Shown in pieces: positions 1 to 8,349 of a DNA stretch of 64,000 nt (within the stretch, counting starts at the first letter, position 1; the number at the start of each line of letters is the position of its first letter). This DNA is from Pseudooceanicola sp. HF7 (GTDB lineage: Bacteria; Pseudomonadota; Alphaproteobacteria; Rhodobacterales; Rhodobacteraceae), in the NCBI RefSeq assembly GCF_011806405.1, contig NZ_JAATOW010000010.1:62001-126000 (forward strand), written 5' to 3'. The notes under the pieces were generated by a model. The model had not been told where the DNA came from. It ran no database searches and saw only the letters and a list, made by a program, of their open reading frames with translations. The position numbers and the translations under genes were made by a program.

Positions 1-1
1 C

Positions 2-844
2 ATGAAACTGCTTCGCTACGGCCCCGTGGGCGCTGAAAAGCCCGGGCTTCTGGATGCCGAAGGCAAGATGCGCGACATCTCGGCCATCGTTCCGGATATC
101 GACGGTGCGGCGCTGACGCCCGAAGGGCTTGCGCGGATCGCTGCCGCTGATCTGGCCAGCCTGCCGCTGGTAGAAGGCGAGCCGCGTATCGGGTCCGCCA
201 TCGCGCGGCCGGGCAAGTTCCTCTGCGTGGGTCTGAACTATTCCGACCACGCCAAGGAAACCGGCAAGGAACCCCCCGCGGAACCGATCCTCTTCATGAA
301 GGCTACCTCGGCGCTCTGCGGACCCAATGATGATGTCGAGATCCCCCGCGGCTCGGACCGCACCGACTGGGAAGTCGAGCTGGGCATCGTGATCGGCAGC
401 CGTGCAAAGTATGTCTCTGAAGAAGAGGCGCTGGATTACGTGGCCGGCTATGCGCTGGTCAACGACGTTTCCGAACGCCGCTTCCAGTCCGAACGCGGCG
501 GCCAGTGGGTCAAGGGCAAGAGCCACGACACCTTCGGCCCGGTCGGTCCCTGGATGGTCACCAAGGACGAGATCGCGGATGTGCAGGACATCGCCCTGTG
601 GCTGGACGTGGACGGCGAACGCCGCCAGACCGGCAACACCAACACGATGATCTTCGGCGTGGCGCATCTTGTGCATTACATCTCCCAGTTCATGACGCTG
701 GAACCGGGTGACATCATCGCCACGGGCACGCCTCCGGGTGTGGGCCTTGGGATGAAGCCGCCGACCTTCCTCTCCGAAGGCCAGGTCGTGACCCTGGGCG
801 CTGCGGGACTTGGCGAACAACGCCAGGTCATGGTGCAGGCATGA
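2..844 (+). CDS. Fumarylacetoacetate hydrolase (FAH) family protein
   Basis: This 280-residue protein has an N-terminal lid-like segment (about 1-70) and a FAH catalytic domain (about 75-280). The signature is GLNYSDHAKETG, followed by the acidic metal ligands in the DWEVELGIVIG stretch and the late GDIIATGTPPGVG motif. The family hydrolyses or decarboxylates 2,4-dioxo acids such as fumarylpyruvate or 2,4-diketo-3-deoxy sugar acids, or acts as ureidoglycolate lyase. The sequence does not fix the substrate. The ATG at position 2 gives the usual family length, but upstream DNA is outside the window, so operon membership on that side is unknown. Its stop overlaps the next ATG (ATGA), so it is co-translated with the SDR that follows. 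The pair could be a sugar-acid route or a late ring-fission step. Confidence 0.88.
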   Translation: MKLLRYGPVGAEKPGLLDAEGKMRDISAIVPDIDGAALTPEGLARIAAADLASLPLVEGEPRIGSAIARPGKFLCVGLNYSDHAKETGKEPPAEPILFMKATSALCGPNDDVEIPRGSDRTDWEVELGIVIGSRAKYVSEEEALDYVAGYALVNDVSERRFQSERGGQWVKGKSHDTFGPVGPWMVTKDEIADVQDIALWLDVDGERRQTGNTNTMIFGVAHLVHYISQFMTLEPGDIIATGTPPGVGLGMKPPTFLSEGQVVTLGAAGLGEQRQVMVQA

Positions 845-1650
845 GCGTCGACTTCCAAAAGGCCAAGGCTGCACTGACGGACCTGTCAGGCAAGACGGCC
901 ATCGTGACAGGCGGTGCCCGTGGCCAGGGCGCCGTGGAAACGGAGCTTCTGGCCACCGCCGGTGCCTCCGTGTTGATCTGCGATGTCCTGGAAGAAGAAG
1001 GGCAGGCCCTTGAGGCCCGCCTGACCGCCGATGGGTTGCAGGCCAAGTTCCTCAAGCTCGACGTGACCTCCGAAGCGGGTTGGGCCGAGGCCATGGACCT
1101 GGTCAAGGACTGGACCGGCCGGCTGGATATCCTGGTCAACAATGCCGGGATCATCAACCGCAAGATCATCCGGGACATGTCCGTGGATGAATGGCGCAAG
1201 GTGCTGGACGTGAACGCGACCGGCGCTTTCATCGGCACCAAGCTGGCTGCGCCCCTGATGGCGGAAACCGGCGGCGGGAGCATCATCAACATCTCCTCCA
1301 ACAGCGGTTTCTCCGGTCACTACGATCCGGCCTATACCTCTTCGAAATGGGCATTGCGTGGTCTGACCCGGACGGCCGCGATGGAATTCGCCGAGGAAGG
1401 CATCCGGGTCAATGCGATCTGCCCCGGCCTGATCGTGACCGATCTGAACCGTGGTTCGGCGCACCTGGGCCCGATGATCGGCATGACGCCGATGCAGCGC
1501 GCCGGTGAAGCCGACGAGGTCGCCCAACTGGTGCTCTTCCTGGCTTCCGACGGCTCCGGCTTCATCACCGGTGAGGATTTCGTGGTCGACGGCGGGTTCA
1601 CCGCCGGATCCGGATACCGCCGCGTGGCGAAGGAAACCGGCATCCTCTGA
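841..1650 (+). CDS. SDR family oxidoreductase
   Basis: A classical short-chain dehydrogenase of 269 residues. The cofactor motif TGGARGQG lies near residue 24, followed by NNAG (about residue 100), the active-site serine in NISSNS, and the YTSSK catalytic Tyr-Lys pair. It probably oxidises or reduces a hydroxy/keto acid in the cytosol, using NAD(P). The ATGA overlap with the FAH gene implies a shared pathway; in L-fuconate-type pathways an SDR produces the diketo acid that an FAH protein cleaves. That assignment is an inference. It is the last gene before a strong bidirectional terminator. Confidence 0.88.
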   Translation: MSVDFQKAKAALTDLSGKTAIVTGGARGQGAVETELLATAGASVLICDVLEEEGQALEARLTADGLQAKFLKLDVTSEAGWAEAMDLVKDWTGRLDILVNNAGIINRKIIRDMSVDEWRKVLDVNATGAFIGTKLAAPLMAETGGGSIINISSNSGFSGHYDPAYTSSKWALRGLTRTAAMEFAEEGIRVNAICPGLIVTDLNRGSAHLGPMIGMTPMQRAGEADEVAQLVLFLASDGSGFITGEDFVVDGGFTAGSGYRRVAKETGIL

Positions 1651-1658
1651 AAATGAAA

Positions 1659-1687
1659 AGGCCCCGACTTTCCGAAAGTCGGGGCCT
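1659..1687. terminator. Bidirectional intrinsic terminator
   Basis: A perfect 13-bp stem (arms 1659-1671 and 1675-1687) closes on a 3-nt loop. It has A residues on the left and CTTT on the right, so it can terminate both the plus-strand FAH-SDR unit and the convergent minus-strand MarR unit. Confidence 0.9.
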
Positions 1688-1704
1688 CTTTGATTGCTTC
1701 GAGA

Positions 1705-2175
1705 TTACTTGGCGGCTTTCTGGCGGACATCCAGCATGATGGAGATCCCCCGCGCCGCATCCGCTTCCGAGACATTGTGGAACATCTCGTCGATCCAGCG
1801 CAGATGCTCGACCGTCATTTCATCCATCAAGGTGCGCCCCTTGTCGGTGATGCGCACCAGGAAGGCGCGGCGATCCGTGGCCAGGTTCTGGCGCTCTGCA
1901 AGGCCTTCGGACACAAGGCGGTCGACGACGCCGGTCACATTGCCGTTGGAAACGACAAGGTGCTGTGACAGCTCGCTCATCTTCATGCCGGCGGGCTCTG
2001 CGTGCAGGGCAGCAAGGACATCGAAGCGCGGCAGCGTCGTGTCATAGCCAGAGCGCAGGCGTTCCCGCAGCGACCCTTCGACGAAACGCACGGCCTTAAG
2101 CATCTGCAACCAGAGGCGCAGGCGATGCCGCGCAAGGCTGTCATCGTCGATTTCGTGGATGCTTTCCTGATCCAT
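1705..2175 (-). CDS. MarR family transcriptional regulator
   Basis: A 156-residue winged-helix regulator. The recognition-helix region MSELSQHLVVSNGNVTGVVDR and the wing with DRRAFLVRITDKG are typical of MarR. MarR proteins near aromatic-acid CoA pathways usually repress until an aryl-CoA or aryl acid binds. It is the distal gene on the minus strand after the YciA-like gene, separated by about 130 bp that carry a near-perfect inverted repeat. It therefore probably has its own promoter and autoregulates. Its likely targets are the neighbouring thioesterase/RidA/monooxygenase genes. Confidence 0.88.
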   Translation of the reverse strand: MDQESIHEIDDDSLARHRLRLWLQMLKAVRFVEGSLRERLRSGYDTTLPRFDVLAALHAEPAGMKMSELSQHLVVSNGNVTGVVDRLVSEGLAERQNLATDRRAFLVRITDKGRTLMDEMTVEHLRWIDEMFHNVSEADAARGISIMLDVRQKAAK

Positions 2176-2207
2176 GTGCCGCCCAGCCCCTTTGGGTCCC
2201 GTTATTT

Positions 2208-2229
2208 ATTTCAAGTATCAACTTAAAAT
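2208..2229. promoter_or_regulatory. Candidate MarR operator (inverted repeat)
   Basis: The arms ATTTCAAGT (2208-2216) and ACTTAAAAT (2221-2229) are reverse complements with one mismatch, separated by 4 bp. The site lies in an AT-rich stretch just upstream of the MarR start at 2175, as expected for an autoregulatory operator. Binding is inferred. Confidence 0.5.
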
Positions 2230-2305
2230 CGGGGAGGTAAAGCAAAAGCTGCCCGCAGGCAACCTAGGCAGGCATCACAACCATTGCGGGTGTGCTCAGG
2301 CTGCC

Positions 2306-2665
2306 TCAGTGAAGTTTTCTGGGCTTGCCCTCCGCATCGACAGCAACCAGAAGGACATCCGCCGTCAGGATCTCACGCAGGCTTTCCCCGTCACCACCCC
2401 ATGCGGAAAGCGACAGGTTAAAGGAAGTGTTGCCCTTGCGCGTCAGCTCCGACCGGATGGCGAAGTCTTCACCGGCATGAAGCGCCGCCTTGAAGGTCAG
2501 CTCCCGGATTGACAGGATCAGCGCATCGCCGCCGGTTGCCTTGCGTCCGGCCAGGCCGGCAGCAAGGTCCAGTTGCGTCAGGATCCAGCCGCCGGTCACC
2601 GCACCGCGGGGCGTGACGGCATCGAAAGGCGCCATGGTGACCAGGACGGGTGCCGCGTCATTCAT
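2306..2665 (-). CDS. YciA-like hotdog-fold acyl-CoA thioesterase
   Basis: A 119-residue single hotdog domain. The stretch PRGAVTGGWILTQLDLAAG matches the acyl-CoA hydrolase (YciA/BACH) signature in which a GGW segment precedes the central helix. It should hydrolyse an acyl-CoA in the cytosol, possibly as a release valve for dead-end CoA esters of the neighbouring aromatic pathway. The start overlaps the end of the RidA-like gene by 8 nt, so it belongs to the same minus-strand operon. Substrate unknown. Confidence 0.75.
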   Translation of the reverse strand: MNDAAPVLVTMAPFDAVTPRGAVTGGWILTQLDLAAGLAGRKATGGDALILSIRELTFKAALHAGEDFAIRSELTRKGNTSFNLSLSAWGGDGESLREILTADVLLVAVDAEGKPRKLH

Positions 2666-3071
2666 GGGGAACGACCGCGGTTGCTTCGATCTCGACCTTG
2701 GCTTCGTCTTCCATCAGCGCAACGACCTGCACCACGGCCATGGCGGGGAAGTGGCGGCCGATCACGTCGCGGTAGGCCGCGCCGAAGGCCCGCAGGTTGT
2801 CCAGGTATTCCTGCTTGTCCGTGATGTACCAGGTCAGGCGCACCAGGTGTTCGGGGCGCGCCCCGGCTTCAGCCAGAACGGCCACGATGTTCTCAAGAGT
2901 CTGGCGGAACTGGCCCACCATGTCCTCGTGCTCCCAGGTCTGATCGGCGTTCCAGCCAACCAGTCCGCCGGTAAGGACAATGCGTCCTTCGGCCATCATG
3001 CCGTTGGCGTAGCCCTTGGCCGGAACCCATCCATCAGGTTGAAGGAACATGTGCGGGGTGAGAGCGGTCAT
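2658..3071 (-). CDS. RidA/YjgF-family protein (non-canonical active site)
   Basis: A 137-residue single-domain Rid protein, with the typical GRIVLTGG strand and the C-terminal EIEATAVVP ending. Canonical RidA deaminases carry an arginine in a PAR-x-x-V-E-V context that anchors the imine carboxylate. Here the equivalent segment reads PAMAVVQV, so the arginine is replaced by methionine and classical enamine deaminase activity is doubtful. Rid proteins accompany 2-aminobenzoyl-CoA monooxygenase genes, where ring opening would give enamine/imine intermediates. It lies 13 bp after the 4HBT gene in the same operon. Confidence 0.85.
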   Translation of the reverse strand: MTALTPHMFLQPDGWVPAKGYANGMMAEGRIVLTGGLVGWNADQTWEHEDMVGQFRQTLENIVAVLAEAGARPEHLVRLTWYITDKQEYLDNLRAFGAAYRDVIGRHFPAMAVVQVVALMEDEAKVEIEATAVVPHE

Positions 3072-3084
3072 GCGTTGGTCTTTC

Positions 3085-3516
3085 TCATGATTGATCGGCA
3101 GAGCTGAGGTAGCGGGTCATTGCGACACGCATCTCATCCGGCCAACGGGTGGCCTTGCTCGCGCCGAGGCTGGCATAGATTACGGTGGCTTCACCGGTGA
3201 AGCGCAGTTCGCCCGCGCATTCGCAGCGCAGTTGGAAAGTGGCGGAGGCACCGCCGATGGCAGACAGGTGCAGGCTCAGGTCAAGCCAGTCTTCAAGCCG
3301 GGACGGCGCATGGAAACGGACCTGGATGTCGCCCATTGGCGTGCCCATTGCACCCTCCAGACGACCCATCTGGGCCCAGCCCGTGCCGATCGCATCGGCG
3401 AAGAAGCGCTCCATCAGCGCCGAGATCATCTCGAAATAGCGCGGATAGAAGACGATCCCGGCCGGATCGCAGTGATTGAACTCCACCTGACGGCGGATCG
3501 TGAAAGTCTGGGTCAA
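3085..3516 (-). CDS. 4-hydroxybenzoyl-CoA thioesterase-like protein
   Basis: A 143-residue hotdog protein. The motif FNHCDPAGIVFYPRYFEM places the catalytic aspartate at residue 17, exactly as in the Pseudomonas 4HBT family. It probably hydrolyses an aryl-CoA or ring-derived CoA thioester made by the monooxygenase fusion upstream. The start overlaps the stop of the SDR gene (ATGA), and the RidA-like gene follows. The exact thioester is not determined by sequence. Confidence 0.85.
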   Translation of the reverse strand: MTQTFTIRRQVEFNHCDPAGIVFYPRYFEMISALMERFFADAIGTGWAQMGRLEGAMGTPMGDIQVRFHAPSRLEDWLDLSLHLSAIGGASATFQLRCECAGELRFTGEATVIYASLGASKATRWPDEMRVAMTRYLSSADQS

Positions 3517-4256
3517 GTCTCACCCCCGGAAACCGAAATGCACTGGCCGGTTACCATGTCCGAGCCATCGCCACAAAGCCACAGAACGGCGCGGGCGACA
3601 TCTTCGGGCGGCACCAGGCGGTGCATGGGGTTCGTCGCTTCCAGGGTCGCGCGGGCCTCTTCGGGGCTGCGGCCCGTCTTGGCGACGATGTTGGCGATCG
3701 AACGCTCGGTCATCTCCGTATCAAGGAACCCAGGGCAGACCGCGTTGACGGTCACGCCCTTGCGGGCCTGCTCCAGCGCCACGGATTTCACCATGCCGAC
3801 AACGCCATGCTTGGCGGCCGCATAGGGCGCGACATAGGGATAGCCTTTCAGCCCTGCAGTCGAGGCGATGGCGATGAGCCGGCCCCAGGGCTTGCCAGAC
3901 ATGGCCTTCAGCCCTTCACGCAGGGTCAGGAAAGTGCCGGTCAGGTTGACGGACATCATGCGTTCGAAGGCAGCAAGCTCCGTCTTGACAAAGGGCCCGC
4001 TTTCCGAGGCGCCTGCGTTGGCCACGACGATATCCGGCGCGGCCTCCGCGATTGCCCGGGCCACGGCAGCTTCATCGGTGATGTCGCAAATCGTGGTCGT
4101 GATACCCGGCTGAGCGGAGGCCACCGCTTCAAGTGGCTCGGCCCGGCGGCCGCAGATCGTGACCTGCGCGCCCTCACGGGCGAGCAGGGTAGCGATGACG
4201 GCCCCGACACCGGAGCCCCCTCCGGTCACGAATGCGCTGCGACCTTCCAGTGTCAT
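3513..4256 (-). CDS. SDR family oxidoreductase
   Basis: A 247-residue classical SDR. TGGGSGVG binds the dinucleotide near residue 11, followed by ANAG, the serine in IASTAG and the YAAAK catalytic pair. The ATG at 4256 overlaps the stop of the preceding fusion gene (ATGA), which decides this start over an upstream in-frame one. In 2-aminobenzoyl-CoA clusters such an SDR is expected to oxidise a 3-hydroxyacyl-CoA-like or alicyclic alcohol formed by the monooxygenase/reductase. That role is inferred from position. Confidence 0.85.
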   Translation of the reverse strand: MTLEGRSAFVTGGGSGVGAVIATLLAREGAQVTICGRRAEPLEAVASAQPGITTTICDITDEAAVARAIAEAAPDIVVANAGASESGPFVKTELAAFERMMSVNLTGTFLTLREGLKAMSGKPWGRLIAIASTAGLKGYPYVAPYAAAKHGVVGMVKSVALEQARKGVTVNAVCPGFLDTEMTERSIANIVAKTGRSPEEARATLEATNPMHRLVPPEDVARAVLWLCGDGSDMVTGQCISVSGGET

Positions 4257-6538
4257 TGGGCCATGGCCTTTTCGCGTTCTGCCAGGGTGTTCGCCTGACG
4301 GCGGCCCCCTTCGTAGGGCGCGGGCCAAGCCTGCGAGGTATCGCCCAGGTCAACCGCGGCGTGCAGGGTCCAGTAGGGATCGGCCAGGTGCGGACGCGCC
4401 AGCAGGACAAGATCTGCACGACCCGCCATGAGGATCGAGTTCACGTGGTCGGCTTCATAGACGTTGCCTGCGACGAGGGTCGGCAGATCGATCTCGTTCC
4501 GGACGCGATCCGCGAAGGGCACCTGGAACATGCGGCCGTAGATCGGCTTCTCCGCCTTGTCGGTCTGCCCCGAAGACACGTTGATCGCGTCAGCGCCGGC
4601 TTCCTTGAACATGGCCGAGATCTGCACGGCTTCATCCGGGGTGACCGCATCGTCACCCATCCAGTCGTGGGCAGAGATACGAACGGTCATCGGCTTGTCT
4701 TCCGGCCATTCGGCGCGCATGGCGGCGAAGATTTCCAGCGGGAAGCGCATCCGGTTTTCCAGGCTGCCACCGTATTCGTCGGACCGCTTGTTGGTCACCG
4801 GAGAGATGAAGGAGGCCAGCAGGTAGCCGTGGGCCGCGTGCATCTCGATCATGTCGAAACCGGCGGTCTTGGCGGCGCGGACGCTTTCGATGAACTGGTC
4901 CTTGACCATGTCCATGTCGGCGCGGTCCATTTCCTTGGGAACCACGTTGCCTTCCATCAGCGGGATGGCGGACGCGGAAAGAAGGTCCCAGTTCTCGCCT
5001 TCCGGCAGGGCCTGGTCGATGCCGTCCCACGCCAGGCGGGTCGACCCCTTGCGGCCTGCGTGGCCGATCTGGGCGCAAATCTTGGCCGGGGTCTCTTCGT
5101 GCACGAAGTCCACCAGGCGGGTCCAGGCCGGCACCTGCGCTTCACCGATGCAGGGGCAGCCGGGGGTGATACGCCCTTCCATGCTGACACAGAGCATTTC
5201 CGTGAAGACCAGGCCGGCACCGCCCTTGGCGCGTTCCGCGTAATGGACGAAGTGCCAGTCGGTGGGCATGCCATCCTTCGCCTTGTACTGGGCCATGGGG
5301 GAGACCACGACACGGTTCACCAGGCTCATGTCACGCAGCTTGAAGGGGGCGAACATCGGGCGGCGGTCGGAGTTGCTGCCGGCTTGGGACTGGAACCATG
5401 CTTCGGCAGAGGCCAGCCACTCCGGATCCCGCAAGCGCAGGTTCTCGTGGCTGATCCGCTGGGACCGCGTCAGCAGCGCGTAGTTGAACTGCATCATGTC
5501 CAGGTCAAGGTAGCGCTCGACTTCCTCGAACCACTGGGTGGAGTTCCGCGCGGCAGAGGTCACGCGAAGCACCTGCAGCTTGCGCTCGTCCTGGTAGGTT
5601 TGCAGCGCCTCGTCCAGCGGCTTGCCGGAGTTCAGCTCATCCGCCAGCGCGATGGCGCTTTCCATGCCCAGCTTGGTGCCCGACCCGATCGAGAAGTGTG
5701 CGGTCGCCGAGGCATCGCCCAGCAGCACGACGTTCTCGAAGTACCAGTTTTCACAGGTCACGCGGGGGAACTGGATCCAGGCAGAACCGCGAATGTGGTT
5801 GGCATTGGTCATCAAGGCGTGGCCGCCCAGGTGCTTGGCGAAGATCTTTTCGCACAGCGCGATGCTTTCCTGCTGGTTCAGCTTGTCGAAGCCGAACGCC
5901 TGGTAGACCTCGGGGCCGCATTCCACGATGAAGGTCGCGGTGTCATCATCAAACTGGTAGGCATGTGCCCAGATCCAGCCATGTTCCGTCTTTTCGAAGA
6001 TGAAGGTAAAGGCATCGTCGAACTTCTGGTGCGTGCCCAGCCAGACGAAGTGGTTCTTGCGCATGTCGATCTCGGGCTGGAACTCTGCCTCGTAGATCTG
6101 GCGGGTGCGGGAATTCAGACCGTCAGAGGCGACAACCAGGTCGTACTCTGCCTTGAGCTGGGTCAGGCCCTCTTCCGTGATGTCGTGTTCGAAGACAAGG
6201 TTCACGCCTACCTCGCGCGCGCGCTCCTGGAGCAGCAGAAGCATCTGCTTGCGCCCGATGCCGCAGAAGCCGTGGCCGCCAGAGGTCATGGCCTCTTCGC
6301 CGCGGACGACCTTGACGTCATCCCAGTAGGCGAAATGGTCACGGATCATCTTCTCGCTGACCGGATCGTTGCCTTCGAAATTCGACATTGTCTCATCCGA
6401 AAGGACCACCCCCCAGCCGAAGGTGTCGTCGGCGCGGTTGCGCTCGTAAACGGTAATGTCGTGCGCGGCGTCGCGCAACTTCATCGAAATTGCGAAGTAG
6501 AGCCCGGAGGGGCCTCCGCCCAGTACAGCGATCTTCAT
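4253..6538 (-). CDS. Bifunctional aryl-CoA monooxygenase / old-yellow-enzyme reductase (2-aminobenzoyl-CoA or salicylyl-CoA type)
   Basis: A 761-residue fusion of two flavoenzymes. Residues 1 to about 375 form a class A FAD monooxygenase ([10 protein letters not shown] at the N-terminus; [32 protein letters not shown] for the FAD). Residues from about 395 to 755 form an old-yellow-enzyme FMN barrel ([50 protein letters not shown]). This architecture is that of 2-aminobenzoyl-CoA monooxygenase/reductase, which hydroxylates and then reduces the ring, and of proteins annotated as salicylyl-CoA 5-hydroxylase. The two cannot be separated here. It heads a minus-strand operon with SDR, thioesterase and RidA genes, and is divergent from another thioesterase. 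Confidence 0.9.
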   Translation of the reverse strand: MKIAVLGGGPSGLYFAISMKLRDAAHDITVYERNRADDTFGWGVVLSDETMSNFEGNDPVSEKMIRDHFAYWDDVKVVRGEEAMTSGGHGFCGIGRKQMLLLLQERAREVGVNLVFEHDITEEGLTQLKAEYDLVVASDGLNSRTRQIYEAEFQPEIDMRKNHFVWLGTHQKFDDAFTFIFEKTEHGWIWAHAYQFDDDTATFIVECGPEVYQAFGFDKLNQQESIALCEKIFAKHLGGHALMTNANHIRGSAWIQFPRVTCENWYFENVVLLGDASATAHFSIGSGTKLGMESAIALADELNSGKPLDEALQTYQDERKLQVLRVTSAARNSTQWFEEVERYLDLDMMQFNYALLTRSQRISHENLRLRDPEWLASAEAWFQSQAGSNSDRRPMFAPFKLRDMSLVNRVVVSPMAQYKAKDGMPTDWHFVHYAERAKGGAGLVFTEMLCVSMEGRITPGCPCIGEAQVPAWTRLVDFVHEETPAKICAQIGHAGRKGSTRLAWDGIDQALPEGENWDLLSASAIPLMEGNVVPKEMDRADMDMVKDQFIESVRAAKTAGFDMIEMHAAHGYLLASFISPVTNKRSDEYGGSLENRMRFPLEIFAAMRAEWPEDKPMTVRISAHDWMGDDAVTPDEAVQISAMFKEAGADAINVSSGQTDKAEKPIYGRMFQVPFADRVRNEIDLPTLVAGNVYEADHVNSILMAGRADLVLLARPHLADPYWTLHAAVDLGDTSQAWPAPYEGGRRQANTLAEREKAMAQ

Positions 6539-6832
6539 GACTCAGTTTCCCTGCTTGGTTCTGCTTCAGAGTATCGAATCCGGAAAGTACTTCAAGACTA
6601 AAATACTTTTCGCCGGAGAATTCCGCCGGACCGCCCCATGGCGGTATGTAAAATTTGTTCAGCGATTTCAGGCGTCTGCCAGGTTCTTTCGAGAGTTCTT
6701 GACCGGAGCGGCACAGCGCTTATTCTTTAGACACAAAATATTAAGCCGGGCCTTTTCCGACTCGCATCACCTTCAATGGTGCTCGAAAGGGGAGGGGCGG
6801 CAACCCTTTCAACGGAATCAGGAGGGCCCGAG
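6539..6832. promoter_or_regulatory. Divergent promoter region
   Basis: This 294-bp AT-rich gap separates the leftward fusion gene from the rightward thioesterase. A sequence TTCAAGACTAAAA at 6591-6603 resembles the TTTAAGCTTAAAA core found before the GntR gene (10 of 13 positions), and AAAGTA/TACTTT arms flank it. It is a possible but weak operator. I saw no gene within it. Confidence 0.45.
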
Positions 6833-7261
6833 ATGCCGTTCACCATGTCCAAACCCATGCGCTTCGGCGATTGCGACCTGACCGGGATCGCCTATCACCC
6901 GGCCTACCTTTCCATGCTCGTGGACGTGAACGAGGCGATGTTCGCCTCTTTCGGGGTCACCTGGAAAGAGCTCATGTTCGAACGCAAGCTGGGCCTTCCC
7001 AGCGTCAAGATGAACATCGAGTTCCGCAAGCCCGCGGTCTACGGCGACGTGCTGGACTTTAACGTCCACGTCCGCAAGATCGGCAAATCGTCCCTGGATC
7101 TCTACACGGTTGTCAAGGTTGGTGAGGACGTCATCTGGACGATCGAGCAGCTGATCGTCATGACATCCACCGAGGATCACAAGTCCCATCCCTGGCCGGA
7201 CGATTGCCGCGAGGGCCTGCAACAGTACCTGCACCCCGAGCTGCTGGCAGACAAAGCCTGA
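6833..7261 (+). CDS. Acyl-CoA thioesterase, 4HBT family
   Basis: A 142-residue hotdog thioesterase with the motif FGDCDLTGIAYHPAYLSM, in which Asp15 is the presumed catalytic residue. The ATG at 6833 is chosen because GGAGG stands 7 nt upstream; a longer in-frame form would lack both a ribosome site and family homology. It is divergent from the aryl-CoA monooxygenase gene and ends at a hairpin, so it is probably monocistronic. With the two other thioesterases nearby it suggests that CoA release matters in this pathway. Confidence 0.85.
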   Translation: MPFTMSKPMRFGDCDLTGIAYHPAYLSMLVDVNEAMFASFGVTWKELMFERKLGLPSVKMNIEFRKPAVYGDVLDFNVHVRKIGKSSLDLYTVVKVGEDVIWTIEQLIVMTSTEDHKSHPWPDDCREGLQQYLHPELLADKA

Positions 7262-7280
7262 CCCCCAGACTTCCTTCCCG

Positions 7281-7310
7281 CCCCGGCACACAGATGTGCC
7301 GGGGCGATTT
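7281..7310 (+). terminator. Intrinsic terminator of the thioesterase gene
   Basis: A perfect 10-bp stem (7281-7290 with 7295-7304, loop CAGA) is followed by a short T-rich stretch. It lies 20 bp after the stop codon. The rest of the 335-bp gap (7262-7596) holds the GntR promoter region. Confidence 0.75.
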
Positions 7311-7549
7311 GCTTCCAGGGTCTGGCGACCTGACGTGAAGCGGTAGCGCCGCCGCAGCGCACCCCCTCTATTTCGACATCGACACCCCTTTTGCGGCAAG
7401 GATTCGCCTCTGGCCCATGGCCTGTATGCGCTTGCATTAGTCGAACCCTAAAATTTGCATCCTCAAAGCATCAAAATATTGGCGCGTCCCGGAACCTTAG
7501 CCGGAAAAAGCAAAGAACTTGGCTTTCGAGCAAAAAAACCTCTTGCGTG

Positions 7550-7569
7550 ATTTAGTTTAAGCTTAAAAG
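7550..7569. promoter_or_regulatory. Palindromic operator, matches the site before the ABC operon
   Basis: The site has a perfect 12-bp palindrome TTTAAGCTTAAA (7556-7567). On the minus strand it reads CTTTTAAGCTTAAACTAAAT, which differs at one of 20 positions from 23325-23344. It overlaps a plausible promoter (TTGCGT at 7544, TATACA at 7570; the 20-bp spacing is long), so repression by the adjacent GntR protein is likely but unproven. Confidence 0.65.
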
Positions 7570-7596
7570 TATACAGAGGAAGTAGGAGCCCGTTCG

Positions 7597-8292
7597 ATGC
7601 ATACCGTGCCGTACGAAAAGTCACTGCCGCTGGCCCAGAAGGTCTATGATGGCCTCCTGCAGGATATCGTGCAGAACCGTCGTGGCGCGGGGGATCGGCT
7701 TGTCGAGGCAGAGATCGCGCGCGAGCTGGACGTGTCCCGCACGCCCGTGCGGGAAGCGCTCAACCGGCTTCTGAACGATGGGCTGATCGACAGCGCGACC
7801 TCCTCCACCGGCTACGTGGTCATCCGCCCCTCGATCGAGGATATCCGTGAGATCTTCGAAGTACGCCGCGCGCTGGAGCCGGTCGGCTTCGCAGCTGTCG
7901 TAACGCAGGCGGGCCCCGCGGATGACATCGTGATGCGGGCCCTGCGATCGGGCGTGCGCGAAGCGGAAACCGCCCCGGCCTCCATGCGGGCCAATGGCCG
8001 CTTCCGGGATTTCTGGCTGACGCGCATCCCCAACCAGCGCATGCGCAAGACGCTGATGCGGTTTCACCTTCAGGTCCAGGTCGTACGCGTCGCAACGCTG
8101 CAAACCCAGAAGGGTCGGCAGGCGGCGGCAGACGGTGCGAACCAGCTGACAGAGGCCTTCCTTAGCCGCGATGCCGCCAACGCCCATGCGGCCATGACGG
8201 AATTCGTGGATACCGCCCTGACCTATTACGAACAGGCGGACGCCGATGGTGTCCTGCTGCCTCCCCCGCTTTCACGAAGCGCCGGGCAATAA
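7597..8292 (+). CDS. GntR/FCD family transcriptional regulator
   Basis: A 231-residue regulator: a winged helix (about 12-75, with SRTPVREALNRLLNDGLI as the recognition region) followed by a helical FCD ligand domain (about 85-215). FCD regulators sense carboxylic acids. It lies immediately upstream of a TRAP transporter operon that carries carboxylates, so it probably controls that operon and itself. GGAAGTAGGAG precedes the ATG. The palindrome at 7556-7567 in its promoter, and the near-identical site before the ABC operon at 23.3 kb, suggest a wider regulon. Confidence 0.9.
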   Translation: MHTVPYEKSLPLAQKVYDGLLQDIVQNRRGAGDRLVEAEIARELDVSRTPVREALNRLLNDGLIDSATSSTGYVVIRPSIEDIREIFEVRRALEPVGFAAVVTQAGPADDIVMRALRSGVREAETAPASMRANGRFRDFWLTRIPNQRMRKTLMRFHLQVQVVRVATLQTQKGRQAAADGANQLTEAFLSRDAANAHAAMTEFVDTALTYYEQADADGVLLPPPLSRSAGQ

Positions 8293-8349
8293 TCCCATGC
8301 CACGAAAGAGCCGGCTAACGGACGTGGCACGATCAACAGTGAGGAAAAC

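Noticed and set aside
4232-6601. A 789-codon open frame antisense to the aryl-CoA monooxygenase fusion
   Set aside because: It has no recognisable domain and a histidine/arginine/glycine-rich composition typical of antisense frames in GC-rich DNA; the opposite strand has strong homology.
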